A stretch of 64,000 bases of DNA from Hemerocallis citrina. Taxonomy: Eukaryota > Streptophyta > Magnoliopsida > Asparagales > Asphodelaceae. The position numbers and the translations under genes are program-made. The notes below the pieces were generated by a model. The model was not told the origin of the DNA and ran no database searches. It worked only from the letters and a program-made list of their open reading frames with translations. The stretch covers positions 140,571,089-140,635,088 of the forward strand of contig CM030367.1 in the NCBI GenBank assembly GCA_017893485.1. Reading direction: 5' to 3'. Positions 45,750 to 58,377 of the stretch are shown here, in pieces. The stretch's first letter is position 1; every line of letters begins with the position of its first letter.

Positions 45750-48455
45750 TTAGCACGAATCTTCACTTTCATCGTCATCATTCTCTTCACCGCTTGGATC
45801 TTCTTCATATGCTAACGACCCGCTAAATAAATGAGAAGAATGAGTTAGTCAACAACAGAAAGTGAAGTTTGAGTGAGTCAAATTAATATATACTTAAAAC
45901 AGATATACTACCTCGCCAAATTGTTTGGACAATTTCTTGAATCGTGATATACGACATGAAGGCATGTCCTGCACAGTCTAGGTTTTTTAAATTTTTGCGA
46001 TTCTCTTATGGACTTCAATCTCTTCCCTCTATACCTTCCCTTTGTAGTGCATTGTTGAGGGTCCCCCACCGGTGCATGTGCATGTCCAACACTCTCGAGT
46101 TGTGCACTACCTTTGCGATGTGTGCTAATTCCGGGTTGAATGTGAGAAACGCCTTCAATGCTCTTGAACATGTGGACGAACATGTACTTATAAGTTTCTT
46201 CAGAAGAACAACCAATATCGACCAACAGTCTTGAGTGTTGACTCAATTCACAATATCGAGAGGCAAAATTATTGCCAATACTATTTGGAACGAATGTATA
46301 GCTTCTTCTCAACTGATCCGGGGTCCATCGTCTACAAATATATTGCTCCAGTAGTACGGTGTGATTGGTGAACCGAAGAAACCCCAAAATATGTTTGTAT
46401 GGAATGCCTACGAATTCATAAAGGCAACAAGGACATTTAGCCATTTCACAGTGTTTGCAAAAAGAAATCACCCTCCCCGGTTCTGAATTTCCATAAACTG
46501 TTACAGAGAAAGCTGAACTATCCGGTGTATCCATATTGGCAAAGCAACTCACATTAAATAATAAGCTTTTTTGCACTTGTTTTTGGAATTTGTAGAAAAT
46601 CTTCAATGTGTATGTTCGTGCCATTTGGTCCTCCATCGCCCATTCGGTCTTCAATTTTGATCTCTGCTCACGATTAAGATGAGTTTCTTTAAGTTCCTCA
46701 TGTCTTTGTTTTACTAAGACTCGATCGAAGATGACGGCAAATTTATATAAGGAGTACTTCTTATGAATGTGTTGCTTCAAGGATGAATGCAGAGGCTCGC
46801 TCTGTTGGGTACTCAACATGCCGGCCCAAAAATGACTCTCTTGCATAGACCGGGGCCCATTTCTCACGAATTTCGAATTTATCGTTCAACCATTTGTTAT
46901 TCTCAACTTTATATTGCAAAATCAATAATTTCCACTTCTCTTCAAAATCAGTTTTATATTCTTCCATATAGATGATACTCTTCAAAGCATCCCTAAACTC
47001 ATCGATTTTATTTTCCATATGCAACTCCTGTGATAACTTATCCAAAATATGCAAAATACAATACTATGTTCAGTCACAGGGAAAACTTTCTTCAATGCAA
47101 TACTGATCCCATGATTCTCATCCGTCATGATGCCGATCGGATCATGTCCCATTGTTTCTCACCACTTTTCAAAGAACCACTCAAATGAGGATTCCTTCTC
47201 ATTTGGAATTGATGATGGAGGTTGGAAGGGTGGGGGAGAGGACCGTCGATGACTTTGGGGTGGACGGCGGTGGTCGACGATGATGTCGACGACGAGGAAG
47301 GAGAGCTGCTTCGACGATGATGTCGACGATGACTGGGGTGGACGGTGGGGGTCGATGATGATGTTGACGACGAGGACGAAAAGCTTTTTTTTTTTTGCCT
47401 GCTTGGGATTTTAGGGTTTTGATGGGAAAATTAAGAAAATAATTTTTTTTTTATAATTGTGCTCTGATACTATGATAAGGTTAACAGAGAGATTGGAAAA
47501 TATTATTGGATTATTGGGATTGGTACAACTTTGTATAGAATGGAACCAAACACCAAACTGATATATATCCAATATGGGACTAAATACATTATCTAACAGG
47601 AATGAACCCATAACCTAAGAACGTTGATTGCCAATGATGGTTGACTCCAACAAATGGTACGAATAACATTCCATATCAGTTTGTGTTGTAGGTAGCATCA
47701 AAGCAAACTACATCTCCAAATACTTCTAAATTCTTCCTAGCGATACCATCCACCCAAATACAACGGGACAATCGCCCTTCAGGATCTAATTGGTAATCAT
47801 AGAACAATAAAGGATCGGTCTATTTTTTCGATTCGAAGAACTCAATGAGCATTTGCCCATCGTGTCCTTTAATACCTTTCATCGAGTCACTCCTTAGATT
47901 TCTAACATCAGTTTCAGTGAATCCTATCATGACATCCACTTGCACCTTCGAAGAAAATCATTTATTTGCATATAGGGACATTAGCTTCAGTAAATTAACC
48001 AATCATTTTTATCGGATTTTGACACTATACGGTTTCGAGGCAGTAAGTGACGTCTACCGAGTGAAGTAAATTCGTGATTGTGTTGTTTATTAAATGAATA
48101 AATAATTTACACGAACGAAACTTTTGCAACCCATTCTAGAAGTAGTTCCCCGTCGAGCATCATTAGGCTGACTCGGTGACTCTCCGACTTTATTACATAC
48201 ATATGATTTATCTATTACATCAGTCCCCTTGTATTTATTTCCACTCTTACGCATAGCGAAACCCGCACATCTATAATTTGATACATAAAATTTCTCCGCT
48301 TCATCTAAAGTATGAAATATCATACCTATCTTCGGTTTTAGGTGCTCGTCAACTTGCAACCGAAATTCACCACTTTCTTGTGCACGAACAAATTTTTCTC
48401 TGGCAACTAAACTTCCTTCAACACTGCCCAAATCTAACATAAAAAAATAGAACAA
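45750..48455 (-). pseudogene. FAR1/FHY3-like (MULE transposase-derived) gene, broken
   Basis: Minus strand. FAR1 DNA-binding domain at 48455-48090 (PKIGMIFHTLDEAEKFYV, YRCAGFAMRKSG). After a degenerate part come DPEGRLSRCIWVDG and GDVVCFDATYNTN (about 47830-47690) and MGHDPIGIMTDENHG (near 47150), the MULE transposase core with two acidic candidates. EKWAPVYARES (46860) and, one frame over, HFWAGMLSTQQSEPLHSSLK follow. The SWIM finger reads CPCCLYEFVGIPYKHILGF, with Tyr where the third Cys is normal. A zinc-knuckle-like CRTCLHVVYHDSRNC and an acidic last exon (45822-45750, spliced from 45912) end it. Lesions: stops, a frameshift near 46840 and a 389-bp insert. FAR1 proteins are transcription factors derived from Mutator-like transposases; whether this was a host gene or transposase is undecided. 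Confidence 0.8.
47210..47598 (-). mobile_element. Short LTR-type insert in the FAR1-like gene
   Basis: 389 bp flanked by a 5-bp duplication GGAAT (47205-47209 and 47599-47603). On the minus strand it starts TGTTAGATAATGTATTTAG. About 128 bp later CTTATCA is followed by TAGTATCAGAGC, a tRNA-iMet-type primer site, and it ends CATCATCA. No second LTR is recognisable, so the right part is odd: it is made of GACGATGATGTCGACGAC-like repeats. Confidence 0.6.
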
Positions 48456-48495
48456 TTATGAACACAATAATCATATAGACCTAATTACATTATTT

Positions 48496-48531
<36 letters not shown>

Positions 48532-48569
48532 GACAACATACACAAATACAAACCTGAAATTCTGAAACT

Positions 48570-49445
48570 TTGAGAGTGGATCGGGCTCACCTAATACAAG
48601 CCAATGCAACTTGTAGAAGTGGGTTTCGACTCATGGTTTGCGAGATAAGACCGTGTATCGCTTTATTCGAGTTTCTGATGACAATATAGCGGTACACGAT
48701 CCACTTGCAAACTGTGAGTCGAAACTTCCTTCTACAAGTTGTGTTGGCTTGTGTTACGTGAGTCTAACATACTTGCAAAATTTCGTAAGGAGGTCGTTTG
48801 TAGGGTTTTCTAGTGTAACCGTACTAAAAAATCTCTTAGTTTATTTGTTCTTGTTCAAGAAACGTGAGAAAACTGCACAAACGACATCAAAAAATTCAAA
48901 AAACTTTGCAAATTGGTCGAATTCATGTAACACAAGGCAACACAACTTGTAGAAATGCTTTTCGACTAACGGTTTGTGAGATACGGCTGTGTACCACTTT
49001 ATTTTAGTTTTGTTCACCAAAAGCGATACATGGCCGTATCTCTCAAACCGTGAGTCAAAAATTACTTTTACAAGTTATGGTGGCTTGTGTTACATGAGTC
49101 CAACCTACTTGCAAAGTTTCATAATTTTTGGATATCGTTTGTTGGGTTTTCTAGTGTAACCATACTAAAAAATTTCGTAGTTTATTTGTTCTTGTTCGAG
49201 AAACGTGAGAAAACCGCACAAACAACATCAAAAAATTCAAAAACTTGGCAACTTGGTCAAATTCACGTAACACAAGGCAATAGAACTTGTAGAAGTGAGT
49301 TTCGACTCACGGTTTGCGAGAAACGGCCATGTACCGCTTTGTTTTAGTTTTTGTTCACCAAAAGCGATACACGGCCGTATCTCTCAAACTGTGAGTCGTA
49401 AATCACTTCTACAAGTTGTGATGGCTTGTGTAGTGAGATTCCGAC
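48570..49445. repeat. Three long palindromic repeats, right end of unit F
   Basis: Units near 48570-48770, 48915-49110 and 49258-49445, homologous to 27690-28600 (GCCAATGCAACTTGTAGAAG, ACGGTTTGCGAGA, CCGTATCTCTCAAACCGTGA, TTCTACAAGTTGTG). The ~340-bp spacing is the same as on the left. Confidence 0.85.
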
Positions 49446-50106
49446 CTACCCGCAAAGTTTTGAATTTTTTTTGGATGGTTATGTAGTTTTACTAATATCG
49501 AACAATTGAAAATATGAATAAATATAAAATTTAAGCAAACAACTACAACTACAACTACGACTAAAATTTCAACGTCTAAAATTATCAAAATACTACATGC
49601 AAACTACTACATCTACAAAATTATTGGTATAATTTAATCAATTCAAGAAATTAGAAAGAGATAAAAAATAGAAAAACATCACAAATAAAACTACGAAGCC
49701 AACTTGTAGAAGTCATTACCTTACACTACTGCGAATTTCCCAAATCTAGGTTTTGTCACCGAAATAGGGTTCTGATTTGCGTTCGAAGATTGGAGGAGTG
49801 GTTTCGAAGATAGGAGGAGAGATTGGGAGTGAGAGAGAGTGTGGGAACGAAGGAGGAGCAGCAGGAGTGGACGGAGGAGGAGGAGGAGCAGCAGCCGGGT
49901 TATGGTTTTTTGGGTTGGGTGAGGTGCTTCGGAAGAGAGAGAGAGTGTGTCAACGAGGAAACGATGCTGAGTGAGAGAGTGGAGTGACATAGGAGGATTC
50001 TCCGAAGTGAGAGGGAATCGGTTTCGATGGGATTGGGTTTGGATCGGGGAAGAAGATAGATAGAGAAGGGAGAGAGTGAGAGAGAGAAGATAGAATTTAA
50101 AAAAAA
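49446..50106 (-). promoter_or_regulatory. Possible 5' leader/promoter region of the FAR1-like gene
   Basis: AT-rich to about 49730, then on the minus strand a strongly CT-rich stretch (CTCTCTCACTCTCTCCC) ending in a donor-like TGTAAGGTAATG near 49725. It looks like the 5' untranslated exon and first intron of a plant gene transcribed leftward. No clear coding start seen. Confidence 0.35.
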
Positions 50107-50163
50107 GTGAATATTTTGCCTTAGACCGTCGTTGGCAACGACGGGCTAAGGCAAAATATTCAC
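50107..50163. repeat. 57-bp near-perfect palindrome
   Basis: Two 28-base arms (GTGAATATTTTGCCTTAG, one mismatch, CCGTCGTTG) around a single central G. A close copy lies at about 26628-26680. It could extrude a cruciform or give a hairpin RNA. Confidence 0.9.
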
Positions 50164-50501
50164 ACAAAAAAACTAATACGGATCTGAGCCATTGGATCTA
50201 GATCCAACGGCTCAGATTGCCGTTCGCAATGGGTCTGTGCAAACAGACCCGTTTGCAATGGAAGAAACCTCATATATATATGGGAGTGATCATGTGATAA
50301 ATTTGTTCCCTTTGAAGGGTTGCAGTTGCAGTTGCAAGATTTTCCTCCTCTTTTCTTTTCTCGAGGGCTACTACAATGTGTATTGGAGGTATCAAATCAA
50401 ATTGTAAAATACAATACTTCAATTGTATATAGTACACTTCATGATACGTAAAATTTCTTTAAAAAAAATCGGTATGTAAAACAGAAACTTTGGTATAGAA
50501 G
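50164..50501. other. Repeat remnant and non-coding DNA before element C
   Basis: 50164-50275 copies the tail of the 26595-26775 element (GAGCCATTGGATCTAGATCC, GCAATGGAAGAAACC) up to a short TA tract. The rest holds nothing recognisable. Confidence 0.55.
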
Positions 50502-50999
50502 TGATATGGGGTGGATAATGTGGCCCCATCTGGGGCACCAGATCTCCTCAGATTTCTCTCCCCTGTGATCATCATGTCAAATGGGTCAAAAGGGCTTCAG
50601 CCCATTCAGGCCCACAGGCAAACAGGTCCGACCCGGTCTGTTAGGGTCGCAGACCCGTTCATCTCTACCTATACATACCAGACCCCCTCCTCACTGCCCA
50701 AGGTAATAAACTTTTGCCAACCTGAACCCTAGCTACTGTTGCTTTCTCAGTGACTGACTAGATCGTCTGAAGGTCTGTTGCCGGAATTTCTCCTGGTGTT
50801 TCAAAGTAGTGTGCAGGTACAAAGACCGAGCCGAGCCTCAAAGATCCAAGCCGACCACCCGGCCTCCGCCACTCTCCTGCTATTCCCGAGCCGGTCCTAC
50901 GGCCTAGGATCGGATTGACACCAGTACCACATCTTCCGCTACACAAATTACAAGAACTCACACCTGTTGCCCCCACACCCCCAAAAACAAACAACATCA
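50502..50999 (+). repeat. Element C 5' LTR
   Basis: 498 bp, TGATATGGGGTGG to AACAACATCA, alignable with the LTR of A (CTGAACCCTAGCT, GTGACTGACTAGATCGT). It is followed by the primer-site relative TTGGCACTGTCTATGGGAA at 51002-51020. Confidence 0.8.
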
Positions 51000-52849
51000 A
51001 ATTGGCACTGTCTATGGGAAACTTTTAGGTACTGACGCCAGTCCGAACCCTGCTAGGGACGTCATCTCGAGCCCGAGCTCCTCCATGGCTCCGAAGGCAA
51101 GGAGGGCCGTCACCTCTGGGCATCGTTCGGATCCTCCTCCCCATCACAGCTATGCGGATGCCCATGGCTCTAATCAACCACGGATCAATGGCACAGTCAG
51201 ACCCGGTGTAACGCCCTGATTTCCATACAATGGGAAACTGTGACATAAGCCAGAATCTTTTCTTCAATTAGCCACAATACACAGAAAAACAGGAAAATTT
51301 AAAACTTTTTATTCAATACAAATGTATTACAAGTCCGAATGTTATAAAATTGCAATACATTATAACAGTGTTACAATAATACATTTACAATCCCAAGTGC
51401 TACAACTTTCAATAAATTACATCAGAGTACAATGAATAAAGAACAACACTTGGTATTTCACTTGGATGCTTCCCCAACAATAAAAAAATTTACAATAATG
51501 AATAAATTACAATAATTTTTACAAATGAAGTTACAACATATATTTCAGCGGAAACTTAAAATGAAATCGACTCCTTGCATCTCTTGCCTTGAGTCCTCCT
51601 GAAACCTGTACCTATACTTCTGCAATCCAGCACCTGTACTTCCGCAATCCAATACCTATTGAAGTGGGCACGTCAGTACATATACTGATGCTTTAAGGCT
51701 GATAACTAGCAGCGAATCTCGACTATAGCAAGCAGATTGATGAAAAGAGGAACATGTATATATATATTTGATGTGTCAGTGTATGTTATGACTTAGACTC
51801 TAATGCAAGATTACTAATGCAAGGATACTCTTATTCTAAATTAAAGCAAGACTCTGGGACAGTATGCAGCCCATACTACATACGTCCCATATCAAGCCGT
51901 TTCTTCATATATAGGGATTTGAACCTGCGCCATGAATTCTACTCTTGTACTCGACTTGTTTCTGAAGATATTACATGATTGATGAGGTTGTCCTGAAACG
52001 GTCTAATCCTGCCAGGCGCAGTCTGCTTATGGTGTCTCTGTTTGCCATTATCACCCGGTGTATCGGACCTCACTCAAATATCTAACGAATCCTTTGGGGT
52101 TTCAGCAGTCGCAGGTTAGCTCGAAGCATCTCCTGTGGCCCCCTAGCCAGACCGTAGTCTATGGCTCCTCGCCCTTAGATGCAAGACAAGAAGGAGTTCC
52201 GGGGGGTTCATCCCCTAGCTCCGACAGGAATTGCTCCCGCTTATCAAGGCACTTTAGAAATTAACAAAAGAAAAACGGATCCCGTGCTCCCAACTCGTGA
52301 GAAGGCAGAGACCGTATCCCTTTGACAAAAAGGGTACAACCCAATAACACCGCCTAGTGTCGACCTATAAGACAGGTCGGATCATAAGGTATCATCCTTA
52401 ACACAAACTCTTTTCCTTCGGCGAAAAATGATAATAAGTAAAGGTTAAGTAGTAATAGCCATAAGTTACTACCCTAACGATGTCACTAATCCTGAACAAT
52501 CCTATGGATGACAATAGTATTAACACAGCATGCTAGGTCTTAAGTTAGACTTCGCAAGATAACTCTACTAGGCTGCTCAACCTAGACTTATCAGGATCTC
52601 TAAGGATCTGGTTCATAGCCTATCGATCCAAGACCCCGACAATACGAACGTATTCGCATGCTACTACCCTAAACTTGGATTTCGTCAACACTCTGGTCCG
52701 CGATCAACCAACTTGGTTAAGATCTGATAGTACACATGGAGTGACTCGTCCACAATCTCTTAGGAGTAAGGTAAACACATGTCTTGATGGTTGATAGCCC
52801 TAGGGCAATGATATCACCCTAGATGAGCACAAAAAACTGCGTATTAGCT

Positions 52850-53110
52850 AAGAAGCTACATACGAGTAACCAAAAATACATATGAGCTAAACAAGCTACG
52901 TATGGGACCAATAACTACATACAAGCCAGGCGAGCTGCGTATGAGACAACATACATACGAGCTAAATAATCTACGTATGAGACCAACAGCTACATACGGG
53001 CCAGCCGAGCTGCATATGAGACAACAACATACATACGAGCTAAATACGCTACGTATGAGACCAACAGCCACAAACGGGCCAGGCAAGCCATGTATGAGCA
53101 AACTACATAT
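52850..53110. repeat. ~38-bp and ~75-bp tandem repeats in D
   Basis: About seven copies of ACATACGAGCTAAATA..CTACGTATGAGACCAACAGC, with alternating variants GGGCCAGGCGAGC and GAGCTAAATACGC. Confidence 0.85.
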
Positions 53111-53339
53111 GAAAACAACCTTACAGGTAATCAACCTAGAAGCAACCAAACATGCTTACTAGCAAAATTTGATCTTCTATAATTAGACGCAACAAAAGAA
53201 TCTACTAACAATCTAAAATAGGCATTCTACCAATGAGAAGCCCTAAAAGCGACATAAAGGCCTTCTGACAGCCTAGATGCAACCAGTGCTATGCTTATCA
53301 GATTTTAACAGAAATATACTTTTTAGAAAGGTAAAAATA

Positions 53340-54612
53340 TCTACCACAACTCTCTAGTGAAATACTATTTCAGATTCTGTAAGGAATCCCAAATCCGGTC
53401 CATCGAGCACACACAAACAGTTTACCCAAACTGCAGATTTTCAACAACAAACTAAAACTTTACAAACTGGTAACTTTTGCTCTACTCGTCAGAATCTAAC
53501 GAAACTGGGCAATTTGAAAAGGTGGGAACATCTACTACAACTCCCTAGTTGACCACTTTCTCAGATTCCAGAAGGAATTCCAAATTCCTGACCTTGAACA
53601 TACGCAAACAATTACCAAACTACAGATTTTCAATAAAAATATGAAACTTCTGTAGCTTGTAACTTGTGCTGTACTCGTTGGAATCTAACGAAACTGGACA
53701 ATTTGAAAAGGTGAGAACATCTACTAAAACTTCCCAGTTGACCACTTTCTCAGATTCCAGAAGGAATTCCAAATTCCTGACCTCGAACATACGCAAACAA
53801 TTACGAAACTACAGATTTTCAATAAAAAGATGAAACTTCTGTAGCTTGTAACTTTTGCTCTACTCCTCGGAATCTAATGAAACTAGACAATTTGAAAAGG
53901 TGGGAACATCTTCTAAAACTTCCCAGTTGACAACTTTCTCAGATTCCATAAGGAATTCCAAATTCCTGACCTCGAACATACGCAAACAATTACCAAACTA
54001 CAGATTTTCAATAAAAAGATGAAACTTCTGTAGCTTGTAACTTTTGCTCTACTCGTCGGAATCTAATGAATCTGGACAATTTAAAAAGGTGGGAACATCT
54101 ACTAAAACTTCCCAGTTGACCACTTTCTCAGATTCCATAAGGAATTCCAAATTCGTAACCTCGAACACACGCAAATGCTAACAAAAGATAGCCAAGGCTA
54201 TAACAAAGCTGAAACTTCTACAGCTTGTAACTTTTACTCTACTTATCAGAATCTAACGAAACTAGACAATTTGGAAAGGTGGGAACATCTCCTACAACTT
54301 TCTAGTTGACCACTTTCTCAGATTCCGTAAGGAACTCCAAGTTCCTACCCATCAAACACACGCAAATGGTAATAAAACAGCAGATTTGACCAAGGAAAAC
54401 TAAAACTTTGAAAGCCTATAACTTTTGTTCCACTCATCGGAATCTAACCCAAGAGGGCAATTCGGAAAGGTGAGAACGTCTACTACAACTCTCTAGTTGG
54501 TCGGCTCCTCAGTTCAGTGAGTAAGACACTAAAAAACTATAAGGAATCAAGACAGATACAATTCCAACCCACCAAATACACAGCCAAGCTGAAAACTTTC
54601 GAAGCCCATAAC
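53340..54612. repeat. ~180-bp tandem repeats in D, part 1
   Basis: About seven units with GTAACTTTTGCTCTACTCGT, GGAATCTAACGAAACTGGAC, AAGGTGGGAACATCTACTAC and CTCAGATTCCAGAAGGAATT. E inserted in one unit at 54612, and the array goes on at 58378. Confidence 0.9.
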
Positions 54613-57600
54613 TGTAATACCCCACAAAATAGCATATGGCTATTTTTGTACTGTAATCCGTGCATGTCTGAGTATTGCACATGATTATATATTTTTCCTA
54701 GAAATTATCAGTTAAATTGAGAGATTTCAGACATACGAGCTGTTCTGAACCTGATGAGGTAAACTCGGGATATCCTCTCAATTAAACTGTGGTTTTGTCC
54801 CGATTGTTTCGACCAGAAAATTGTCGGGAGAAAGCTATAATTTCTACAAAAACCTATATTTTCATAGATTTTAATATATTGGTTACTTTCAATTAAAGCT
54901 AGTACTTGGATTGAATGTGGATCGAGATTGTGCACTAGAGTTAGAATCGGGGTATGGTGATTTAGGGTTCCTTGACCTAACCTAGGGTTAGGAACCCTAG
55001 CATCACATCATGGCTTGGAACTTGATAAGATCCAATGGTGGAATTAAATCACCATGTGTATGTTGACCTTTAAAATAGGAAATTTCCTAGGAGCTTCAAG
55101 GAAGTTTCCAAGAAGCTTCTAGCTTGATGTGTTGGCACCCATCCCACCCTTCATCCCTTCACCCATCCTACCCTCCATCTCAACCCTACACCTCACCACA
55201 CTCCACCCCACACCCACCCTCCAATTCCAGCCCATTTAAACCCCTCCCATTCTCACCTCACTCCATTTTTCCAAACTCCATTCATTCTCCTCCTAAGCCT
55301 TCTCCATTCCTCCTTGTTCAAAAAAATATATATGTAAGGGAAAGGGAGAAGTCTATTAGAATAGAAGGAGTAGTAGAGAAGGAGAAGAAGAAGTGTAGGA
55401 GAGGGTGTAGGCCAAGCTATACAAGTACAAGGAGCAAAGGCAATCAAGCAAGCAAAGCTAGGAGCCAAGCTATAAGGAGATTTTGCGAAACTTCATGTGG
55501 GTGATCTCTTAAACTCTTGGGTATTTATTTTGTTTTGGTATAACTAGATGTGTAGTAGTGGTAGCTATGATTTTGTTACCATGGTTGAGTATGAGAAGTG
55601 CTAGGTAAAGATAAATTGTATGGTAAAAGAATAACTCTTTGAGTTTTGTTAAGTAGCATGATTGTGAGGGTATGTTGGGGAATTTCTTACGCCCAAACGG
55701 TTTGGGATCTTGAGCTAAAATTTTAGGAAGTTGTTCTTATATGTGTGTAGGGTATCCATGATTTTTTTTTCATAATATTTGGATGCGTTTTAGTAGCCCA
55801 AATAGCGGGTCCAAGTCCGAACAGTGAGCAGCCAGAATAGCTGCTGGCTGTGAGGAATTTTGTGTGTCTTTCCGATTTTTTATCTAAAAAAAGACAAGGT
55901 ATTTTGAGTTGAGAATTTTTTTGGGCACTCTTATATGTGTCTACAACTATATTATTAAATTTCGTAATTTTTTGAGGTCGTTTGGTGCCCCGAAAAAATT
56001 GTAGAATGTGACTGATCTGAAGGTGTCGGCTGAAGCTGACTGTGTTTTGGGCTGAAGTTCAAAAAGCCATAACTCCCTGTACGTTTATTATTTTGCTATG
56101 AAATTTTGGGAGTAGCTTGGGGTATGAGTCTATTTGATGAATCTCAAATTTTAGAATTTTTAGAGGTCATTTGATGAGGTTTCAAAAGTAATTAGTGAGG
56201 GGCAGTAAACACCCTACTGGAAAAGAACAGCTGAAAATCTAGCGATGTTTGAGGAGTCGTGGATCATTGTGTGAAGTGAATCTAAATGTGAATTTTGGAC
56301 ACAATGAAATGGTATATGTTTAGATAGAGAATCTCAAATTTCAGGAGCATCGGACTTAGGGTTGATTTATTATTGAATTTTAAAGTAGGATATGTTCAGC
56401 CTAGTACGAGTTGTCTAGTTCGTGGGGATAGATATTTCTGGACGTATATGTTTAGAGTTTGGGCGACTAACCAACTAGAGAATTGCAGTAGAGAATCATA
56501 GCTCTCTAACCCAATTGGGATTTTGTAATTCCAGGTTGTAGGTTGGAAGCTATGACTTTCCAAAGTGGGATAGATTTGGCCTTGTCAAGAAAATGTTTGC
56601 ACCTGATGGAAATGGGAATCTTTGAGGACCTTAAGAATTGAATCTGGGGATGGCAATGGATCTCCTTACCCTTCTAGGAAATTCTGAGTATATTGGTTTC
56701 TGATAGGCGTAGCTTGGGTCACAGCTACTGATATTTCTTGAACTGTTCCATCGGACAATTGATAAGGAATCCTCTGCATACCGCAGTATGGTGATCATGA
56801 GCTATCAGTTTAAATGATGGGTTTTAGCATTTTATTTGGAACTTAGGCAAGTTCCTGTACATGTACTCATGGTGGACATGAGTGGGTTGGGATATAGCTC
56901 TGGGTGGATTGTGTTGGGTGTCTCGATGCCTGAGTCCGTCAATAGTCAAGAATGGATGATTATGTGCATGCTTACCTTCACTGAATTGTATTGCATCATC
57001 CGGGCGCCGTTGGACTACTCGCTGAAGGTCACGGGCTGGGATTAGTTGGTCGCCAACCTGTGAAGGTATTGGGAATTAGCGAATGTGATTCTGTGATGAT
57101 TGTAGTTTGACAGACCGAACAGGCTCGACATTGTTGATCGACACCGAGTGTGATTTTGGTGACAACTTGTTTCAATAAATTGCATTGATTAGGTTTTCTT
57201 TTATTGTTTCGCTCGAAGTCCGAATTGGTATTAGGGGTGATTCCCTATAATCCAACTTGTTCTGAGAGTTAGCACTAAGTGGTGATACTGGTTGTCTCTT
57301 CCTGTCATTAGGGATACGCGCTGCGGTACGTATCTTGCACTGTTAATTCCTGAAGTACCATGGTAAGAACGGGATGCTAATATCCTGGCAGATCGGGGGT
57401 ATTTTAGGACCTCCGAGGTCGTCATGTTCTATGTTGGTGGACACGAACGGATCATAAAGAATCTTCTGCGCAATGGATAAACTTGCGGTATATCTGTAAG
57501 TTCGTCACAGCTTTCGAGGATGGTTCGACGCAGCAATTATTGGTGACCTCGGGGTAGCACCCCGAATTATTTCTTTTATTTTCACCTCCTCAACCATGTC

Positions 57601-58372
57601 ATACTATCAGGAACAGGAAGTAGACCAAATTAGAATGTATTGCATACCGAGGGTTCAAATCCCTGAACTGGAGAAACGGCTTGATCTGGGGCACATGTAG
57701 TATGGAATGCATGTGTGTCCAGAGTCTTGCTGACATTAGATTAAGTGCATCTGTTCTATATTCTGTATTGTTGCATTAGACTCAGTTCATGGCATACACG
57801 AACACTAGGAAATTAGGATGTACGTTGAATTTCCATTCAAGATGAATTTGTGAGTGTGGTAGTTTGAGAATCGCTGTTTCCTTATCAGCATTGCATCGGT
57901 AGAATTACTAACGTACCCCACCTTTTAGGTACATGGATATCAGGTCACGAGTATAGGAGAGCCCAATATCAACAGGGCATCCAAGTAGTGGCAGTGTGCA
58001 TGTCTACTCTTCGAGCGGGTGCAGAATTATCAGGGTCGCATAGCAGAAGGTTCAAGCCGAGGGGCAAGTCTCAGAGGGGGCAGATAGACCACTCAACGGA
58101 GTTTTGGCAGTTACCAAGGGATTGCCAATCTGAAAGACAGCCAATGGCTTCACAAGAAATGTTTAAGTATTCTTGTAATCAGTTATAATAAGTTATGTGA
58201 TTTGTATTCCTTGTTCAAGGACAATTTGATATTTGTAATTATTAATGTAACAACTCTGATGGCAATAAAAGTGTTTTAAATTTCCGTACTATTTACTGTG
58301 TTGAGATGCATTTGAAGGCAAAGATTCTGGTTGTGTCACGGATGTCCGATGACGAAAATTCGGGGCGTTACA
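54613..58372 (+). mobile_element. Element E: solo LTR, plus orientation
   Basis: 3,760 bp with a perfect 5-bp duplication ATAAC (54608-54612 and 58373-58377). It starts TGTAATACCCCAC and ends TTCGGGGCGTTACA. No pol sequence, primer site or second LTR. A promoter-like region with CCCATTTAAACCCC and a purine-rich leader lie near 55230-55450, and AATAAAAG near 58264 is followed by an end alignable with D. Size and tips fit Tekay/Del-type chromovirus LTRs. Confidence 0.75.
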
Positions 58373-58377
58373 ATAAC

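Larger units (their letters stand above)
27690..49445. mobile_element. Unit F: candidate two-gene Mutator-like element
   Basis: Identical palindromic triplets cap both ends. The PMD gene reads inward from the left and the FAR1/MULE-type gene inward from the right, like the two convergent genes of MuDR. Without element B it would be about 10.5 kb. I could not define terminal inverted repeats or a target duplication, so the exact ends are open; the CT-rich leader-like DNA at 49.75-50.1 kb may belong to it. Confidence 0.5.

Noticed and set aside
49721..50167. Minus-strand 148-codon frame as a protein gene
   Set aside because: It runs through a palindrome and a CT-rich leader-like stretch (Leu/Ser/Thr runs); no domain seen.
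55124..55504. Open frame rich in Pro/Ser in element E
   Set aside because: It lies in the promoter-leader part of the LTR and has no recognisable domain.
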